Shown piece after piece: positions 43,801 through 56,020 of a stretch of DNA of 64,000 nt (its first letter is position 1; each line of letters starts with the position of its first letter). Origin of the DNA: Paralithodes platypus (taxonomy: Eukaryota; Arthropoda; Malacostraca; Decapoda; Lithodidae); contig CM064495.1 of the NCBI GenBank assembly GCA_032716605.1, forward strand, positions 49,255,730-49,319,729, written 5' to 3'. Position numbers and translations under genes: made by a program. The notes beneath the pieces are model-generated. The model was not told the origin of the DNA and did not search any database. It saw only the letters and a list, made by a program, of their open reading frames with translations.

Positions 43801-43910
43801 GTTGTTTAATTATAATAGTAATAATAATTGATTGATTGATTATATATTTATACCCACAAATGGGCTAAGACATATTACAGTAATTGTTTAACAAAGCAAA
43901 ATAATGTAAT

Positions 43911-44300
43911 TTAAGGGAGCCCACCTCGCTTTTTTTCTGTTTCTCCCTCTCTCTTTGATGACTTTTATCCATTCGGCCCCATTCAGCCTACTGTTTTACG
44001 ACGTTTACCCCCATTCAGGTGTCAATATTTTCCTGGCGAGCGATAGCGAGCCAGCATATATACAGTATATTTTTATTTTGACAGCAAGCTAATTTTTTAC
44101 ATTTTTCGATGGAAACAAATTTCCGGCGAAGCCGGATTTCTCCATATAATGCTGGCTCGCTATCGCTCGCCAGGAAGATATCGACACCTGAATGGGGATA
44201 AACGTCTTAAAACAGTTGGCTGAATGGGGCCGAATGGATACAAACCAGGGATAGAGAGAAAAGGAGAGAAAGATAAAACAAAACTGTTGACCCCCCTTAA
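43911..44300. mobile_element. Family A MITE, copy A8
   Basis: TTAAGGGAGCCCACCTCG to GTTGACCCCCCTTAA, complete inverted layout with the CCGGC-GAA-GCCGG hairpin in the right arm. Confidence 0.85.
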
Positions 44301-44319
44301 GAATTAACAAGATAGGAAA

Positions 44320-45720
44320 TATCACCATCACCACCATCCTCAAGATAACTATCATCACCACTATCATTACAACCATCAACACCACCACCATCACCATCAC
44401 CACCACCATAATCACCACCCTTACAACTGCTACCACAATCCCAACCCTCACCACTCCCACAATCACCACTCCATACCTCACCTGGAGTAATAGAATCCCC
44501 CCCCCCCCCTATCACCAACACCACCACCACCACCACCATCACCCTTACAACTGCTACCACAATCCCAACCCTCACCACTCCCACAATCACCACTCCATAC
44601 CTCACCTGGAGTAATAGAATCCACCCGCCCTCCTACCACCACCACCACCACCACCACCACCACCATCACCATTACAACCACTACCACAATCCCAACCCTC
44701 ACCACTCCCACAATCACCACTCCATACCTCACCTGGAGTAATAGAATCCCCCCCCCCCCTCCTATCACCACCACCACCACCACCACCACCATCACCATCA
44801 CCATTACAACCACTACCACAATCCCAACCCTCACCACTCCATACCTCACCTGGAGTAATAGAATCCCCCCCCCCCCTCCTATCACCACCACCACCACCAC
44901 CACCACCACCATCACCATTAAAACCGCTACCACAATCCCAACCCTCACCACTCCATACCTCTCCTGGAGTAACACAATCCCCCCCCCCCCCTCCTATCAC
45001 CACCACCACCACCACCACCACCACCACCATCACCATTACAACCGCTACCACAATCCCAACCCTCACCACTCCATACCTCACCTGGAGTAATAGAATCCCC
45101 CCCCCCTCCTATCACCACCACCACCATCACCATTACAACCGCTACCACAATCCCAACCCTCACCACTCCCACAATCACCACTCCATACCTCACCTGGAGT
45201 AATAGAATCCCCCCCCCCCTCCTTTCCCCACCACCACCACCACCATCACAACCGCTACCACAATCCCAACCCTCACCACTCCCACAATCACCACTCCATA
45301 CCTCATCTGGAGTAATAGAATCCCCCCCCCCTCCTTTCACCACACCCCCCCCCACCACCATCACAACCGCTACCACAATCCCAACCCTCACCACTCCCAC
45401 AATCACCACTCCATACCTCATCTGGAGTAATAGAATCCCCCCCCCCTCCTATCACCACCACCACCACCACCACCATCACCATCACCATTACAACCGCTAC
45501 CACAATCCCAACCCTCACCACTCCCACAATCACCACTCCATATCTCACCTGGAGTAATAGAATCCGCCACCACCACCCCATTACAGCCACTACAACCCTC
45601 ACCACACCTACAATCACCACCATTTCAACCACTACCACATCTCACCTGGAACATTAGAATCCGCCGCCACCCCCATCACCACCACCATCACCATCACCAT
45701 CACCACCACAGCTCCCTTCA
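44320..45720 (+). repeat. ~117-bp C-rich minisatellite, about 11 units
   Basis: Each unit contains CCATACCTCACCTGGAGTAA, TAGAATCC, a C6-C13 run, (CAC)n of variable length, CCATCACCATTACAAC and CCACAATCCCAACCC. It starts about 20 bp after copy A8. Gly/Val-rich minus-strand ORFs are shadows. Confidence 0.95.
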
Positions 45721-45839
45721 TGGTGTCCTGGTGATCTTGGTATACTCCTGCACGTCCCTTATTGGTAGAGAACAAAATAGTCAGTTGTTTTCCAGTCATC
45801 CATAAACATTATAGGTGAACAATAACTGTTGTCTAGAGG

Positions 45840-45955
45840 GTCTACCTAATTTATTGCTAGATTTGTTTTTGTTTTTATTTTATTGATTTTAGTTTCCTCC
45901 CTAGACCTCCTTCAAGCTATCTAAAAAATATATATATATATATATATCTATCTAT
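45840..45955 (-). mobile_element. Family B fragment and (TATC)n
   Basis: TTTTAGTTTCCTCCCTAGACC and TCCTTCAAGC are family B in reverse. TA and TCTA units lead into the LINE tail. Confidence 0.55.
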
Positions 45956-45956
45956 C

Positions 45957-48290
45957 TATTGCCTGACGCCATGATCCCCGAAGGGGTGGCCACGAACGAA
46001 TCGCCCCCAAGCACCTCTATCCCCAGTCAGTCGACGCCCCTCCTCCCAACCAGCACCGCCTTCATTCATATACTTCCTCACTCCATCCTTCCACCTCTCC
46101 TTCGGGCTACCTCTCCCTCTCTGTCCTTCCACCTCGCTCTCGTACGCCCTCTTAGTAATTCTCTCGTTTCCCATACGTTCCATATGGCCGAACCATCTCA
46201 AGTTGTTCCTTTTCACACTTTCCAGCACATCTACCTCCACACCACACCTCCTTCTTACTTCCTCATTCGTCTGTCTATCCCTCCATGTAACTCAGCACGC
46301 ACTTCTCAAGTAACTCATTTCCACCGCTCTCACTCTTGGTCTGAGTCTCTCCACGAACGTCCATGCTTCGCTTCCGTAAGTTAGTGTCGGGATTACCACA
46401 CTGTCATGCAAGGACTTCTTCACTCCCATACTGACCACTCTATTTCTTGTTACTGCTTTCAACGTTCCTACAACCCTCTTCCCCTGTTGTACCCTCTCCC
46501 GCACTTCTTCATCCATAGTCCCATCTTTACTCAACACACTGCCCAGATACTTAAAAGAGCTGACGATCTCCATAGCCTGACCATTCAACTTCACCTCACA
46601 CTCTGTGACTTCACCCCTTTCGAAGACCATAACCTTGCTTTTCCCCACATTTACCTTCAAATTCCGTTTTTCGCACACTGTTCCAAACTCATTTACCAGA
46701 CCCTGCAACTCCCATTCATTATCGCTCATCAGAACTGTGTCATCCGCAAACAGCAGTATAGGCAGCTTCCACTCATTTCCCTCCCTTTTCAGCGATACAC
46801 CAACATCCACTGCTCTTCCTAGTATTTCTTTCATGACTCCATCCATATATACAGTAAACAACTACGGGGACATCACACACCCCTGTTTCAACCCAACACT
46901 CAGGTCAAAGAACTCGCTCTGCTCATTCTCCACACATACTGCCGCCTTTGCACCCTTATACATGCTCTTCACTGCTTTCAGCAACTTGCCATCTACTCCG
47001 TATATTCTAAGTACTTTTCACATGCCTTTTCTATCCACTCTGTCATAGGCCTTCTCCAAGTCCATAAAGGCAACACACCCTTTGTTGCTTCTCCAGATAT
47101 TTCTCCACAACACAATTCAGGGTAAAAATCTGATTTACACATCCTCTTCCCTTCCTAAAAACCTCCCTGCTCGTCGCCTATCCATTTATCCGTTCTCACT
47201 CTCACTCTCTCAATCACTACCCTACTGTACACCTTCCCTACTACGCTTAAAAGACATATACCTCGGTGGTTACCACACACTCCTCTTTCCCCTTTGCCCT
47301 TATATAGGGGGACTATTATGCCAGTCTTCCAGTCATCGGGTGCATTCCCCTTCTCCCATTCTAGTTTGCACATTTTCCATACCCATTCGATCACTATCTC
47401 ACCACCATACCTCAATATTTCCCCACACACTCCATCTGTTCCTGGTGCTTTCCCCAACTTCACTCTTTTCATAGCTTCCCACACTTCTGACCTCCTGATT
47501 CCCACCTCCTCCTCCTCCACTACTTCTCCTCTTCTCCCTCCCATACCATATCCAACTATGTTTGCTGGCTCTTCATTCCTTACATTTAGCAACTCATTGA
47601 AGTACTCCCTCCATCTTTCGACTCTCTCTTGCATCTCGGCTAGCATTCTCCCATTCTTATCTTTCACACCCTTACTGTTTCCCTTGCTACCTCCCTAACT
47701 TTCTTGACTTCTTTCCAGAACAGTTTCTTACACTCCCTCCATTTTACACTCAGATTCCTTCCAAATTCCTCATCTATCTCTTCTCTTACTTTCCTTCACT
47801 ACTCTCTTCACCACTCTCTTACTCTCCACGTACCTCGCTCGTTTCTGTCTCTACAAATCTTCCTTCCCTCTACTACCCAACCACTATCTATACCTTTCTT
47901 TTTATCTTCCACAGCTATTTTTACATCTTCTGTCCACCATGCTGTACCTTTCACTCCCCTCCCTCTTCTCCTCACTCCACACACCTCCTCACATGCTGCA
48001 CAGATCTCTTCCTTAAACACCTTGCTTATCTCCTCCACTTCTCCATATCTTCCAGGTCGAACCCACCTAGTTGTCTTTCTACTGCTCTCCTGTACTCTTC
48101 CCTGATTTCCTCCTCCTGTAGCCTCTCCACCCTCCTCATTCCCCCTTCCTCTCGCCTCCCTCCAGCTCTCCTTACCCACTTCTTTTGTATCCTAACCTTA
48201 GCTACTACTACATAATGATCAGACAGACCCCCTCCAATACCCCTATACACCCTAGCATCCATCACACACAAAAAAACACACACAATAACA
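45957..48290 (-). pseudogene. RTE-like LINE, endonuclease end to 3' tail
   Basis: Minus-strand pieces, 5' to 3': GGGLSDHYVVVAKV (last endonuclease motif, SDH), WTEDVKIAVEDKKK, WREYFNELLNVRNEE, VKLGKAPGTDGVCGEILRYG, DDWKTGIIVPLYKGKG, NHRGICLLSVVGKVYSRV (RT), then after broken frames PILLFADDTVLMSD (catalytic FADD), FKYLGSVLSKDG, TLTYGSEAWT, and the C-terminal RNNLRWFGHMERM..RGSPKERWKDGVR. The 3' end carries GATAGATAGATA. Multiple frameshifts (47150-46870 especially) make it inactive, and most of the endonuclease is truncated. Motif style resembles RTE-like elements; the clade is tentative. Confidence 0.85.
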
Positions 48291-48319
48291 ATAAAATTAT
48301 TAATAAATAAATACAAAAT

Positions 48320-48630
48320 CCCTAAGATCCCCCTTAAACTGTACCTTAAACTTCTACCTTAAACTGTACATTTTTCGGTAGAAAAAAGTTCCGGCCGAGG
48401 GCCGGTTCCTCCTAAATTACAGGCTCGCTATCGCTCACCAGGATAAAGTCGACACCTAAATAACACGAAAAGTCTTAATATTAACTAAGAAATGGCGCTA
48501 AAAGTCTTCAAATCGCCAAAATAATGGGCCGAAAGGTCTTAAAATCGGCAAACTAAGGCGGAATCTGAAAACTAATGAGGCTAAACATGAGGGAGAATGG
48601 GGGCCAAAAAAGTCAAGCATCCCCCCTTAA
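48320..48630 (-). mobile_element. Family B MITE, partial
   Basis: Ends GCATCCCCCCTTAA and holds CCGGCC-GAG-GGCCGG, TCGCTATCGCTCACC. The left end is replaced by short CTTAAACTGTACCTT repeats. Confidence 0.75.
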
Positions 48631-48661
48631 ATTCTTGCAGATATAGTTACATAATGGTATA

Positions 48662-48872
48662 TTAACCCTTTCAAGCTCCAATACGCGTTTCTGTTGTGTC
48701 TGGCTATTATTAGACGATTTTATTCAGATTAGTAACGGTATATGGAAATCAAAGGGTTGATTGAGATAGTATTAACCCTTTTAATGCCCACAGATCCTTC
48801 CTAAGCTGCATAAAATCGTCTAATGATAGCCAAAATAAACTGCTAAAACGCGTCAGAGCTTCAAAGGGTTAA
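48662..48872. mobile_element. Family C MITE, well preserved
   Basis: TTAACCCTTTCAAGCTCC to GCTTCAAAGGGTTAA, 211 bp, close to 5532-5745. An internal GGGTTGATTGAGATAG..ATTAACCC suggests an inverted duplication. Confidence 0.85.
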
Positions 48873-48919
48873 TTGGGTTGGCTTGGTTGTGTTATAGAGT
48901 TTAGCTCCCGTGCTCTATA

Positions 48920-49145
48920 ATAAACTATAGTCTGTTTCATTTCATCTGACGGTAAATTGAATCCCTAAGCAGCTAAATTTTCGATACTTAATGGACAAAT
49001 ATGAAACTATTATGTCTCTGCATTATCATATTAAAACCAAGTTGATGTAATTAGCACCATATTTCACGACAAATTCTTCAAAATAACTGAGTAATGTTGA
49101 TGGGAACTTTACAATTTAGCGTCAGGTGAAATGAAACAGGGTCTA
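48920..49145. mobile_element. Family H MITE
   Basis: CTATAGTCTGTTTCATTTCA, TCTGACGGTAAATTG and the inverse CAATTTAGCGTCAGGTG, AAATGAAACAGGGTCTA. Confidence 0.7.
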
Positions 49146-49196
49146 GAAGGTCACTGGCATTGTTCTGCATAGGTCATATTGTGTTCACGTGGCACT

Positions 49197-49540
49197 GTAT
49201 GGAGAAATCCGGCTTCGCCGGAGACATTTTTATATCGAAAAATTTACAAATTTAGCTTGCTGTAAAAATATATACAGTATATATATATGCTGGCTCGCTA
49301 CCGCTCGCCAAGAAAATATTGATAACTGGATGGGGGTAAACGTTTTAAAGCTGTAGGCTGAATGGGGCCGAATGGATACACGTCAAAGAGAAAGGGAGTG
49401 AAAGAGTAAAAAAGCGAGGTGGGCCCCTTTAAGGTTCCTAGTAAAATACATAATTTATTTATTTTGTATTCATTTCTTTCCAACACCAAACACCTCCAAT
49501 GAAATTAATGAAAGCATGTGATCCGCCGGTTGAAATAGTA
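49197..49540. mobile_element. Family A right half (A9) and SINE fragment
   Basis: 49197-49432: ATCCGGCTTCGCCGGAGAC, GCTGGCTCGCTACCGCTCGC, ending GGCCCCTTTAA. 49485-49540: inverse SINE family 1 tail (CCAATGAAATTAATG, GCATGTGATC). Confidence 0.65.
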
Positions 49541-49928
49541 TACTTGCTTGAAAATAATAGGTATATCTAATTGCCCATGGACTGTACCTAATTATATTAA
49601 TTGTAATTCCCCTGAAATAGTAAAGAATTATGAAATTAATAGATAAAATGTATTATAATCTATGAATAAAGTGTACCTTATTGTGTTAGAGTCCTGCACA
49701 GCACACGGGTTGGCAGCAAAGTGTGATGGTTGTTGTTCCCGTCACAGCGCTGCAGCAGGGAGTTAAGTTGACAGGTGAAACAGGTGCAACAGGTGGGTCT
49801 CATAGACAAACACATGTACACATACACCTGTTGTATAGCCATCATCATCATCGTCACACGTGTCAGGCAACATGGCAGTCACTGAACTATACCCTGTTCC
49901 AAAATAAGTGTGCTGAAACTCTTGAACT
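49541..49928. other. No recognised feature
   Basis: AT-rich, then a short CATCATCATC stretch at 49841. Nothing identifiable. Confidence 0.3.
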
Positions 49929-50264
49929 TTAAGGGGAGGTTTCCACATGAGGGATTTTTTGTCTGGACCCCTTTCTCCCTCATGTTTAGCCCCATTGCTT
50001 TTGAGATTTTAAGACGTTTGCCCCATTAGTTTGGCGTTTATAGGAACATTCGCCCCATTTGTTAATTTTAAGACCTTTCGTGCCATTTAGGTGTCGATTT
50101 TTTCCAGGCGAGCGATAGCGAGCCTGTAATTTAAGAGGCACCGGCCTATGGCCGGGACATTTAAACTACCGAAATATGTACACATTTATTTTGAAACAGG
50201 GTCTAGGGGGTGTAATTTTAAGCTTGACGGAGGTCTAGGGAACAAAGTAAAAACCTCCCCTTAA
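49929..50264 (+). mobile_element. Family B TTAA MITE, well preserved
   Basis: TTAAGGGGAGGTTTCCACAT to AAACCTCCCCTTAA, 336 bp, with hairpin CCGGCC-TAT-GGCCGG and GGCGAGCGATAGCGAGCC. Confidence 0.85.
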
Positions 50265-50575
50265 CCTCTTTACCTCACAAACGACTAGAGTAATCGAGCT
50301 AATATTTATAAGTCACTGTACTAAGAGTAACTGCGTTGAGACAGAGACAGATATTGTAGACACCAATCGAGCAGGGCAATACCCAGGGGAGGCCTCATTG
50401 GCATGTGAAAAGGAGTTGCTGGAACTCCTGTTTCATTTCTCTGGCTTCCCTTACTGTTTCTGTTTTTGTCTCACCTACACAGAGTGATCCAGCTAGCTCT
50501 CACAAACACCTCCTCCTATTCATTTCACTAGGCTAAACAAGCAATAATACTTTTTTTATAAAAAAAAACGTTTAA
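50265..50575. other. Family E scrap, otherwise no feature
   Basis: 50266-50300 (ACCTCACAAACGACTAGAG, TAATCGAGC) matches the inverse of family E. The rest is unrecognised. Confidence 0.35.
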
Positions 50576-50577
50576 AA

Positions 50578-50650
50578 TAGCAACTATCACTCTTTCAACT
50601 TTGGGGGAGACACTTGTTACAGGCAGCTTTGCCTTTTTTTCTCCTTTAAA
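50578..50650 (+). mobile_element. LINE-alpha tail fragment
   Basis: TCACTCTTTCAACTTTGGGG, GAGACACTTGTTACAGGCAG and TTTGCC, then a T-run and CTCC. Confidence 0.65.
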
Positions 50651-51119
50651 CACATAACAAAAAAAAGTTGAAGTCAATATTTACGTCCGTGTTCTTTCCA
50701 GCAGTATAACTCATCGTTCATTACTTTTTCGTGTTGCTATTGTTGAAATAAGTCCATTTTCTTTATAAAAGTCCGTGTATTTCCATCAATAGAGCAACAT
50801 CAGTTTATAATATCGTGTAGATTATAAGTATGTACTGTATATACTATTCAATTTATGAATGACCTCTCGCGTAGCCCAGAGGTCAAAGTCTCCCTGGCAC
50901 CGTCCAAAAGCCAACTGATTAGAATAAAATCTTGGAATAATGGGATGACTAAACGGAAAACCCAAGGTCAGCCTCGTGCAGGGAAACAAGTCAGTCAAGT
51001 CTGGAAGGTCGTCAGCGAGGGAAGTTATCAAAGGTTATAACTTTATGATCCTGCCACCCAGGATCCGTCAATACTTTACCGGTCAATACCTTACCGGACG
51101 TGGGGTACCGGTAGCTTGG

Positions 51120-51120
<1 letters not shown>
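50651..51120. other. No recognised feature
   Basis: Short ORFs only. GTCAATACTTTACCGG and GTCAATACCTTACCGG (about 51068-51098) form a small direct repeat. Confidence 0.3.
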
Positions 51121-51157
<37 letters not shown>

Positions 51158-51540
51158 TATGTGGATGAGGGAGACAAAAGGAAAAACTGCCTGTGACGAG
51201 TGCCTCCCCCAGAGTTGCAAGAGTGACAGGGCCAAAATCAAGGAATGTTCGAGCCAAAATATCTGGACACGCGGAGTTTGAAACAATTTAAGTCATAGGA
51301 TGAGGGAAAGATGGATTCAGGGAGAGCGCTCCAGACCTCAGCTGTTGAATAGAAGAATGATTGGGAGTAACGTTTCACTCTTGAGTTGGAGAGTTGGACG
51401 TGTGTATGTGTGTGTGTGTGTATGTGTGTGCGTGTTTGTGTGTGAGAGAGAGAGAGTGTGTGTGTGGGTGTGGGTATGTATGTGTGGGTGTGGGTGAGAG
51501 AGTGTGTGTGGGTGTGTAGTGTGGGTGATAGACAACAGAT
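51121..51540 (-). mobile_element. (ATT)n, LINE-alpha 3' fragment, (GT)n
   Basis: (ATT)n at 51121-51156, then the complement of the LINE-alpha 3' end (GGGAGACAAAAGG to GAGTTGGAGAGTTGGA) to about 51398. Its truncated side abuts (GT)n and GA-rich sequence to about 51530. Confidence 0.75.
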
Positions 51541-51639
51541 ATACCATGGTGATATATGGCCCAGGTGTTGTGAGCATCTGTGTATTCCTGCATAATCTGA
51601 CTTCTGTATTATACTTTCAATCTCGCACTCCAGCCGGGG

Positions 51640-51819
51640 GAGGAGGGGGGGGGGCGGCTGGTGGTGTGGTGTGTGTGGAATGGAGGGAAAGGGGGAAAAG
51701 GGGGCATGCACTAGATGGAAAACTTATTATTGTGGTGTAGAGTAGTGGGAAGGGGGGGGGGGGGGGGGGGGGGGCATGCACTAGATGGAAAACTGATTGT
51801 GTGTGTAGAGTAGTGGGAA

Positions 51820-51855
<36 letters not shown>

Positions 51856-52547
51856 TGCACTAGATGGGGTGTGTGTGTAGAGTAGTGGGAAGGGGGGGGC
51901 ATGCATAGATGGAACTTATTGTGTGTGGTGTGGGAGGGGGGGGGGGGGGGGGGGGGGGGGCATCATGCACTAGATGGAAAACTTATTGTGTGTGAGTAGA
52001 GTAGTGGGAAGATGTGTGTGTAGAGTGTGGGGGGGGGGGGGGGGGGGCATGGCACTAGATGGAAAACTGATTGTGTGTGTAGAGTAGTGGGAAGGGGGGG
52101 GGGGGGCATGCACTAGATGGAAGATTGTGTTTGTACAGTAGTGGGAAGGGGGGGGGGGGGGGGGGGGGGGCATGCACTAGATGGGAAAAACTGATTGTGT
52201 GTGTAGAGTAGTGGGAAGGGGGGGGGGGGGGGGGGGGGGCATGCACTAGATGGAAAACTGATTGTGTGTGTACAGTAGTGGGAAGGGGGGGGGGGGGGGG
52301 GGGGGGGCATGCACTAGATGGAAAATTATTGTGTGTGTAGAGTAGTGGGAAGGGGGGGGGGGGGGGGGTGGGCATGCACTAGATGGAAAAGGATGTGTGT
52401 GTGTAGAGCGTAGTGGGAAGGGGAGGGGGGGGTGGGGGGCATGCACTAGATGGAAAACTTATTGTGTGTGTAGAGTAGTGGAAGGGGAAGGGGGGGGGGG
52501 GGGGGCACTAGATGATGAAAAATGATTGTGTGTGTGTGGGGGGGGAA

Positions 52548-52580
<33 letters not shown>

Positions 52581-52738
52581 ATGCACTAGATGGAAAACTG
52601 ATTGTGTGTGTAGAGTAGTGGGAAGGGGGGGGGGGGGGGCATGCCCTAGATGGAAAACTGATTGTGTGTGTACAGTAGTGGGAAGGGGGGGGGGGGGGGG
52701 GGGGGCATACACTAGATGGAAAACTGATTGTGTGTGTA
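51640..52738 (+). repeat. Poly-G minisatellite, left part (about 16 units)
   Basis: Unit of about 60-70 bp: GCATGCACTAGATGGAAAAC, TGATTGTGTGTGTAG, AGTAGTGGGAAG, then a G-run from 8 to over 30 bases. Pro-rich minus-strand ORFs are shadows. The array continues at 56485 beyond the inserted LINE. Confidence 0.95.
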
Positions 52739-52962
52739 GGGAAGTACAAAGGAGTACAAAGGAAATCAAGCAACAACAGATCTAGTGACCCTTCTAGGTT
52801 GCTTGTCCTCCAAAACACTGAGGATCAAGTGTCCAAACAGTGGTTTAGAGTGGGTAAGGGAACATTGGAAAGGGGAATTACTGCCCTGGAACTAATGTCC
52901 GAGGCAGGATTAGGAAGTTAGGAGAGGACAGATGGGTAAACTGAGGGGGGGATAAAATAAAG

Positions 52963-55900
52963 TTATTCATTTACAAACGCAGTCAGTCGCGGGTTTGATG
53001 AGAGATATTTGTCTAGGCGGAGTTTAAATGAATCAACGGTGATGCAGTCTATAACGTTTCGGGGAAGCCAATTCCACAAGTTGACAACTCGATTGAAGAA
53101 GAAATTCTTAGATTCGTGCGAGTTAAAAGATTTACCAATAATTTTGCAAACCGTTTCCCCGCGTGTAATTAGATTGGTCGATAGTGAAGTACTTACTACA
53201 GTTCATATTGTCGATGCCTTTGATGATTTTGAACACTTGAATTAAGTCACCTCTTAATCTGTGCTGGGTTAAAGGAAATAGATTTAATTCTCTAAGACGC
53301 TCTTCGTATGGTTTGTTCTTTAGGCTAGGTATCATTTTGGTAACTCTACGTTGAACTCGTTCTAGCTTGTTTATATCTTTTTGGTAATAAGGGCACCAGG
53401 ATTGAACGCAGTATTCCAGAAGAGGGCGGACTAAGGAATTGTAAAGGGTTAGGATAACTTCTTTGGATTTATGCTCAAATGACCTGCCTATAAAGCCAAT
53501 TATTTTGTTTGCCTTCTTAACAACTTCTGAACATTGTTGACTCGGTTTTAGGTTACTCGATATTGTTACTCCCAGATCGGTTTCTCTGTTTACATTCTTA
53601 AGCTGAGTGCCATTCATCGAATAGTTTGCTTTCTCATTTAGGTATCCGACATGTAGTACTTTACATTTATCCGCATTGAAACTCATTTGCCAAATTTGGG
53701 CCCAACATGACAATTTATCTAGATTGTGTTGCATATCGTCAACTTGTTCTTTTGAGAGTACGCTATTTGCAATTTTTGTATCGTCAGCAAATTTTTGAGA
53801 TTGTACAGGTGAGACCCTCATCTATGTCGTTGATGTAAATTAGAAAGATAATTGGTCCTAGTACCGATCCCTGGGGTACCCCGCTACTTACATTGGTCCA
53901 TTTAAATGCCTTACCGTTTATGACTACCTTTTGCTTTCTGTTGCTGAGCCAATTTTCTATCCATTTCAACACACCGTCTTGTATTCCATGCGCTTTTAGT
54001 TTTAGCAGTAAACGTTTGTGGGAAACTTTGTCAAAGGCCTTTGAAAATCAAGGTATATAATATCTACAGCTTTACTCTCATCGTAGAGGTTGAGGATATC
54101 GTGGAAGAAGTCTAAGAGGTTTGTTAAACAGGAACGTTTTTTACGAAAGCCGTGTTGAGTATCTTTAAGTATGTTATTTTCCTCTAAGTGATTTACGAGT
54201 CTGTCTCGTATGACCGTTTCTAGCATTTACATACAACTGAGGTTAAGCTAATTGGACGATAGTTACTGGGTAGGGATTTGCTGCCTTTTTTTTAATATCG
54301 GTGTTACGTTGGCTAGCTTCCACTGATCAGGCATAGTTCCAGACTGCAAGGATTTATTGAATAGTAATGTCAGTGGTTTGGAGAGCTCATCCTTAGCTGC
54401 CTTTAGAACTCTAGGCGAGATTGTATCAGGTCCTGGCGTTTTATTTACTAGTGTTTATCTAAACAATTCAATACTTCTCTCTCTGCAACGGTGATATTGC
54501 TTAGAAAATCTGAATTATCAATCTGAATCGGCGATGGTGTAGGGATATCACTGAGGTCTTCTGTTGTAAAAACTGATGCAAAGAAGGTATTGAGGGCATT
54601 ACTCATTTGTACTTCGTCTTTGGTGTATTCTCCATTTTCATCGACTAACGGTCCAACGGTTGAAGTAACTACTTTTTTCTTTCTGATATAACTATAGAAT
54701 TCTTTCGGGTTTGTTTTACTTTGATTCGCAATATGTAACTCTAAGGTCTTTTTACTCTGCTTAATTAACTTTTTGGCTTTGCGCCGTAGCTCTACAAAGT
54801 TCACCCGTTCTTCGTCATTTTGTGAGGATTTTAATCTATCATTAGCAAATTTTTTAGGAAGCAGGCAGTTTGAAATATCTTTATTCCACCACTTGGGCTT
54901 ATTATTATGGCCTGGACGCCGTATTTTCGATGGTATGCAGTCTTGCACTGCTTTTAGGTAAGTGGTTTCGAATAACTTCCAAGATGTATTTATGTCGTTA
55001 TTGTTAATTAAAAAGCTCCAGTCAGTTTCTTTAAACATAGCTCTAAGTTTATGGAAGTTTGCTTTCTTGAAATTAGGGACTTTTTAGATGCTACTATTTG
55101 GTTCGTTACTAGTAAACTTTAAAGTGAAAGTTATCGTACGATGGACGCTGTTACTGAATTCATCACCAACATTCAAATTCTCTATCAATTCTTCTTTTGT
55201 TGCAAGTACAATGTCAAGAACGTTATTACCACGGGTCGGCGTTCGAACAAATTGATAAAGCGAACTCTCTTGCAAGTTCGTATACAAGTCATGTCCGGAG
55301 TGTGAAGTAAGAGTATCGCCCCACTTGGTCACAGGTAAATTAAAGTCGCCAAAAATTACGGTATCTTGTGAGTTACTTACATCTGCAATTTGTTCGTAAA
55401 TTTCTCGGTCAGTTTGCACTGGTTGAGCTGGAGGTCTGTATATTAACGCAAGTATTATTGTTGTACCTTTATTATTCTTTATTAGCACAAAAGATGTGTC
55501 GACGTTCACAATTTGAGGTTTTGACACTCGGGTTAAGACTTTCTTTGATATAAAATAAAACGCCACCTCCATTTTTATTTATTCGGCTGTTCTCAAACAT
55601 TACATAACCGGGAAGTGAATACTCTGCTAAAAAGTCTCTATCTTCTGTATTGAGCCAAGATTCTGTTATGCCAATCACATCATAATTTTCTGTAAACACT
55701 AGTTCCTCTAAATCTGAAAATTTATTGCGTATGCTACGAGCGTTTGCATAGAAAACCTTTAAAGTTGCGGTTTTAGAACTCACAGAACGTTCTTTCATCG
55801 AATTTTTGGTTCTGGTCGGATCTAGATTTACATTCATGGCTGTCCTCGGTCCTCGGTCGTTATCCCTGGCGGTTTTGAATTTGGGTCGTGTTGGTGGAGC

Positions 55901-56020
55901 TTTATCCAAATTCGCGGTTCTTGACGGATTAGTATTTAATTCCTTTGTAGGTTGCCGTCCTCGCTGTCTTCGGTCCTCCTTCCTGGTTGTCCTGTGCTGA
56001 GTCGATTTCTTCTCCGAAAA
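52963..56020 (-). pseudogene. LINE ORF2, endonuclease plus reverse transcriptase
   Basis: Endonuclease: VFYANARSIRNK, IGITESWLN (catalytic Glu), GGGVLFYI, IFGDFNLP, NVLDIVLA, and SVHRTITF where family members have SDH, so the catalytic Asp is replaced by Val. Linker: WWNKDISNCLL, ELRRKAKKLIKQSK, FYSYIRKKK. RT: NKTPGPDTISPRVLK, SNYRPISLTSVVCKMLE, QHGFRKKRSCLTN, IIYLDFQ (motif A), SGVPQGSVLGP (motif B), KFADDTKIA (motif C, FADD), LGVTISSNLKPS, YNSLVRPLLEYC. The C-terminus KYLSSNPRLTAFVNE ends at 52963. Breaks: frameshift near 55550, in-frame stop near 55085, shifts near 54455, 54045 and 53800. The overlap with ORF1 is approximate. Confidence 0.85.

Noticed and set aside
44089..45638. Gly/Val-rich membrane-like ORFs
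   Set aside because: Translation of the C-rich minisatellite; they run in several frames at once.
45959..48105. Plus-strand Ser/Pro/His-rich ORFs
   Set aside because: Antisense of the RTE-like LINE, whose RT motifs are on the minus strand.
51617..52818. Proline-rich proteins on the minus strand
   Set aside because: Translation of the poly-G minisatellite.
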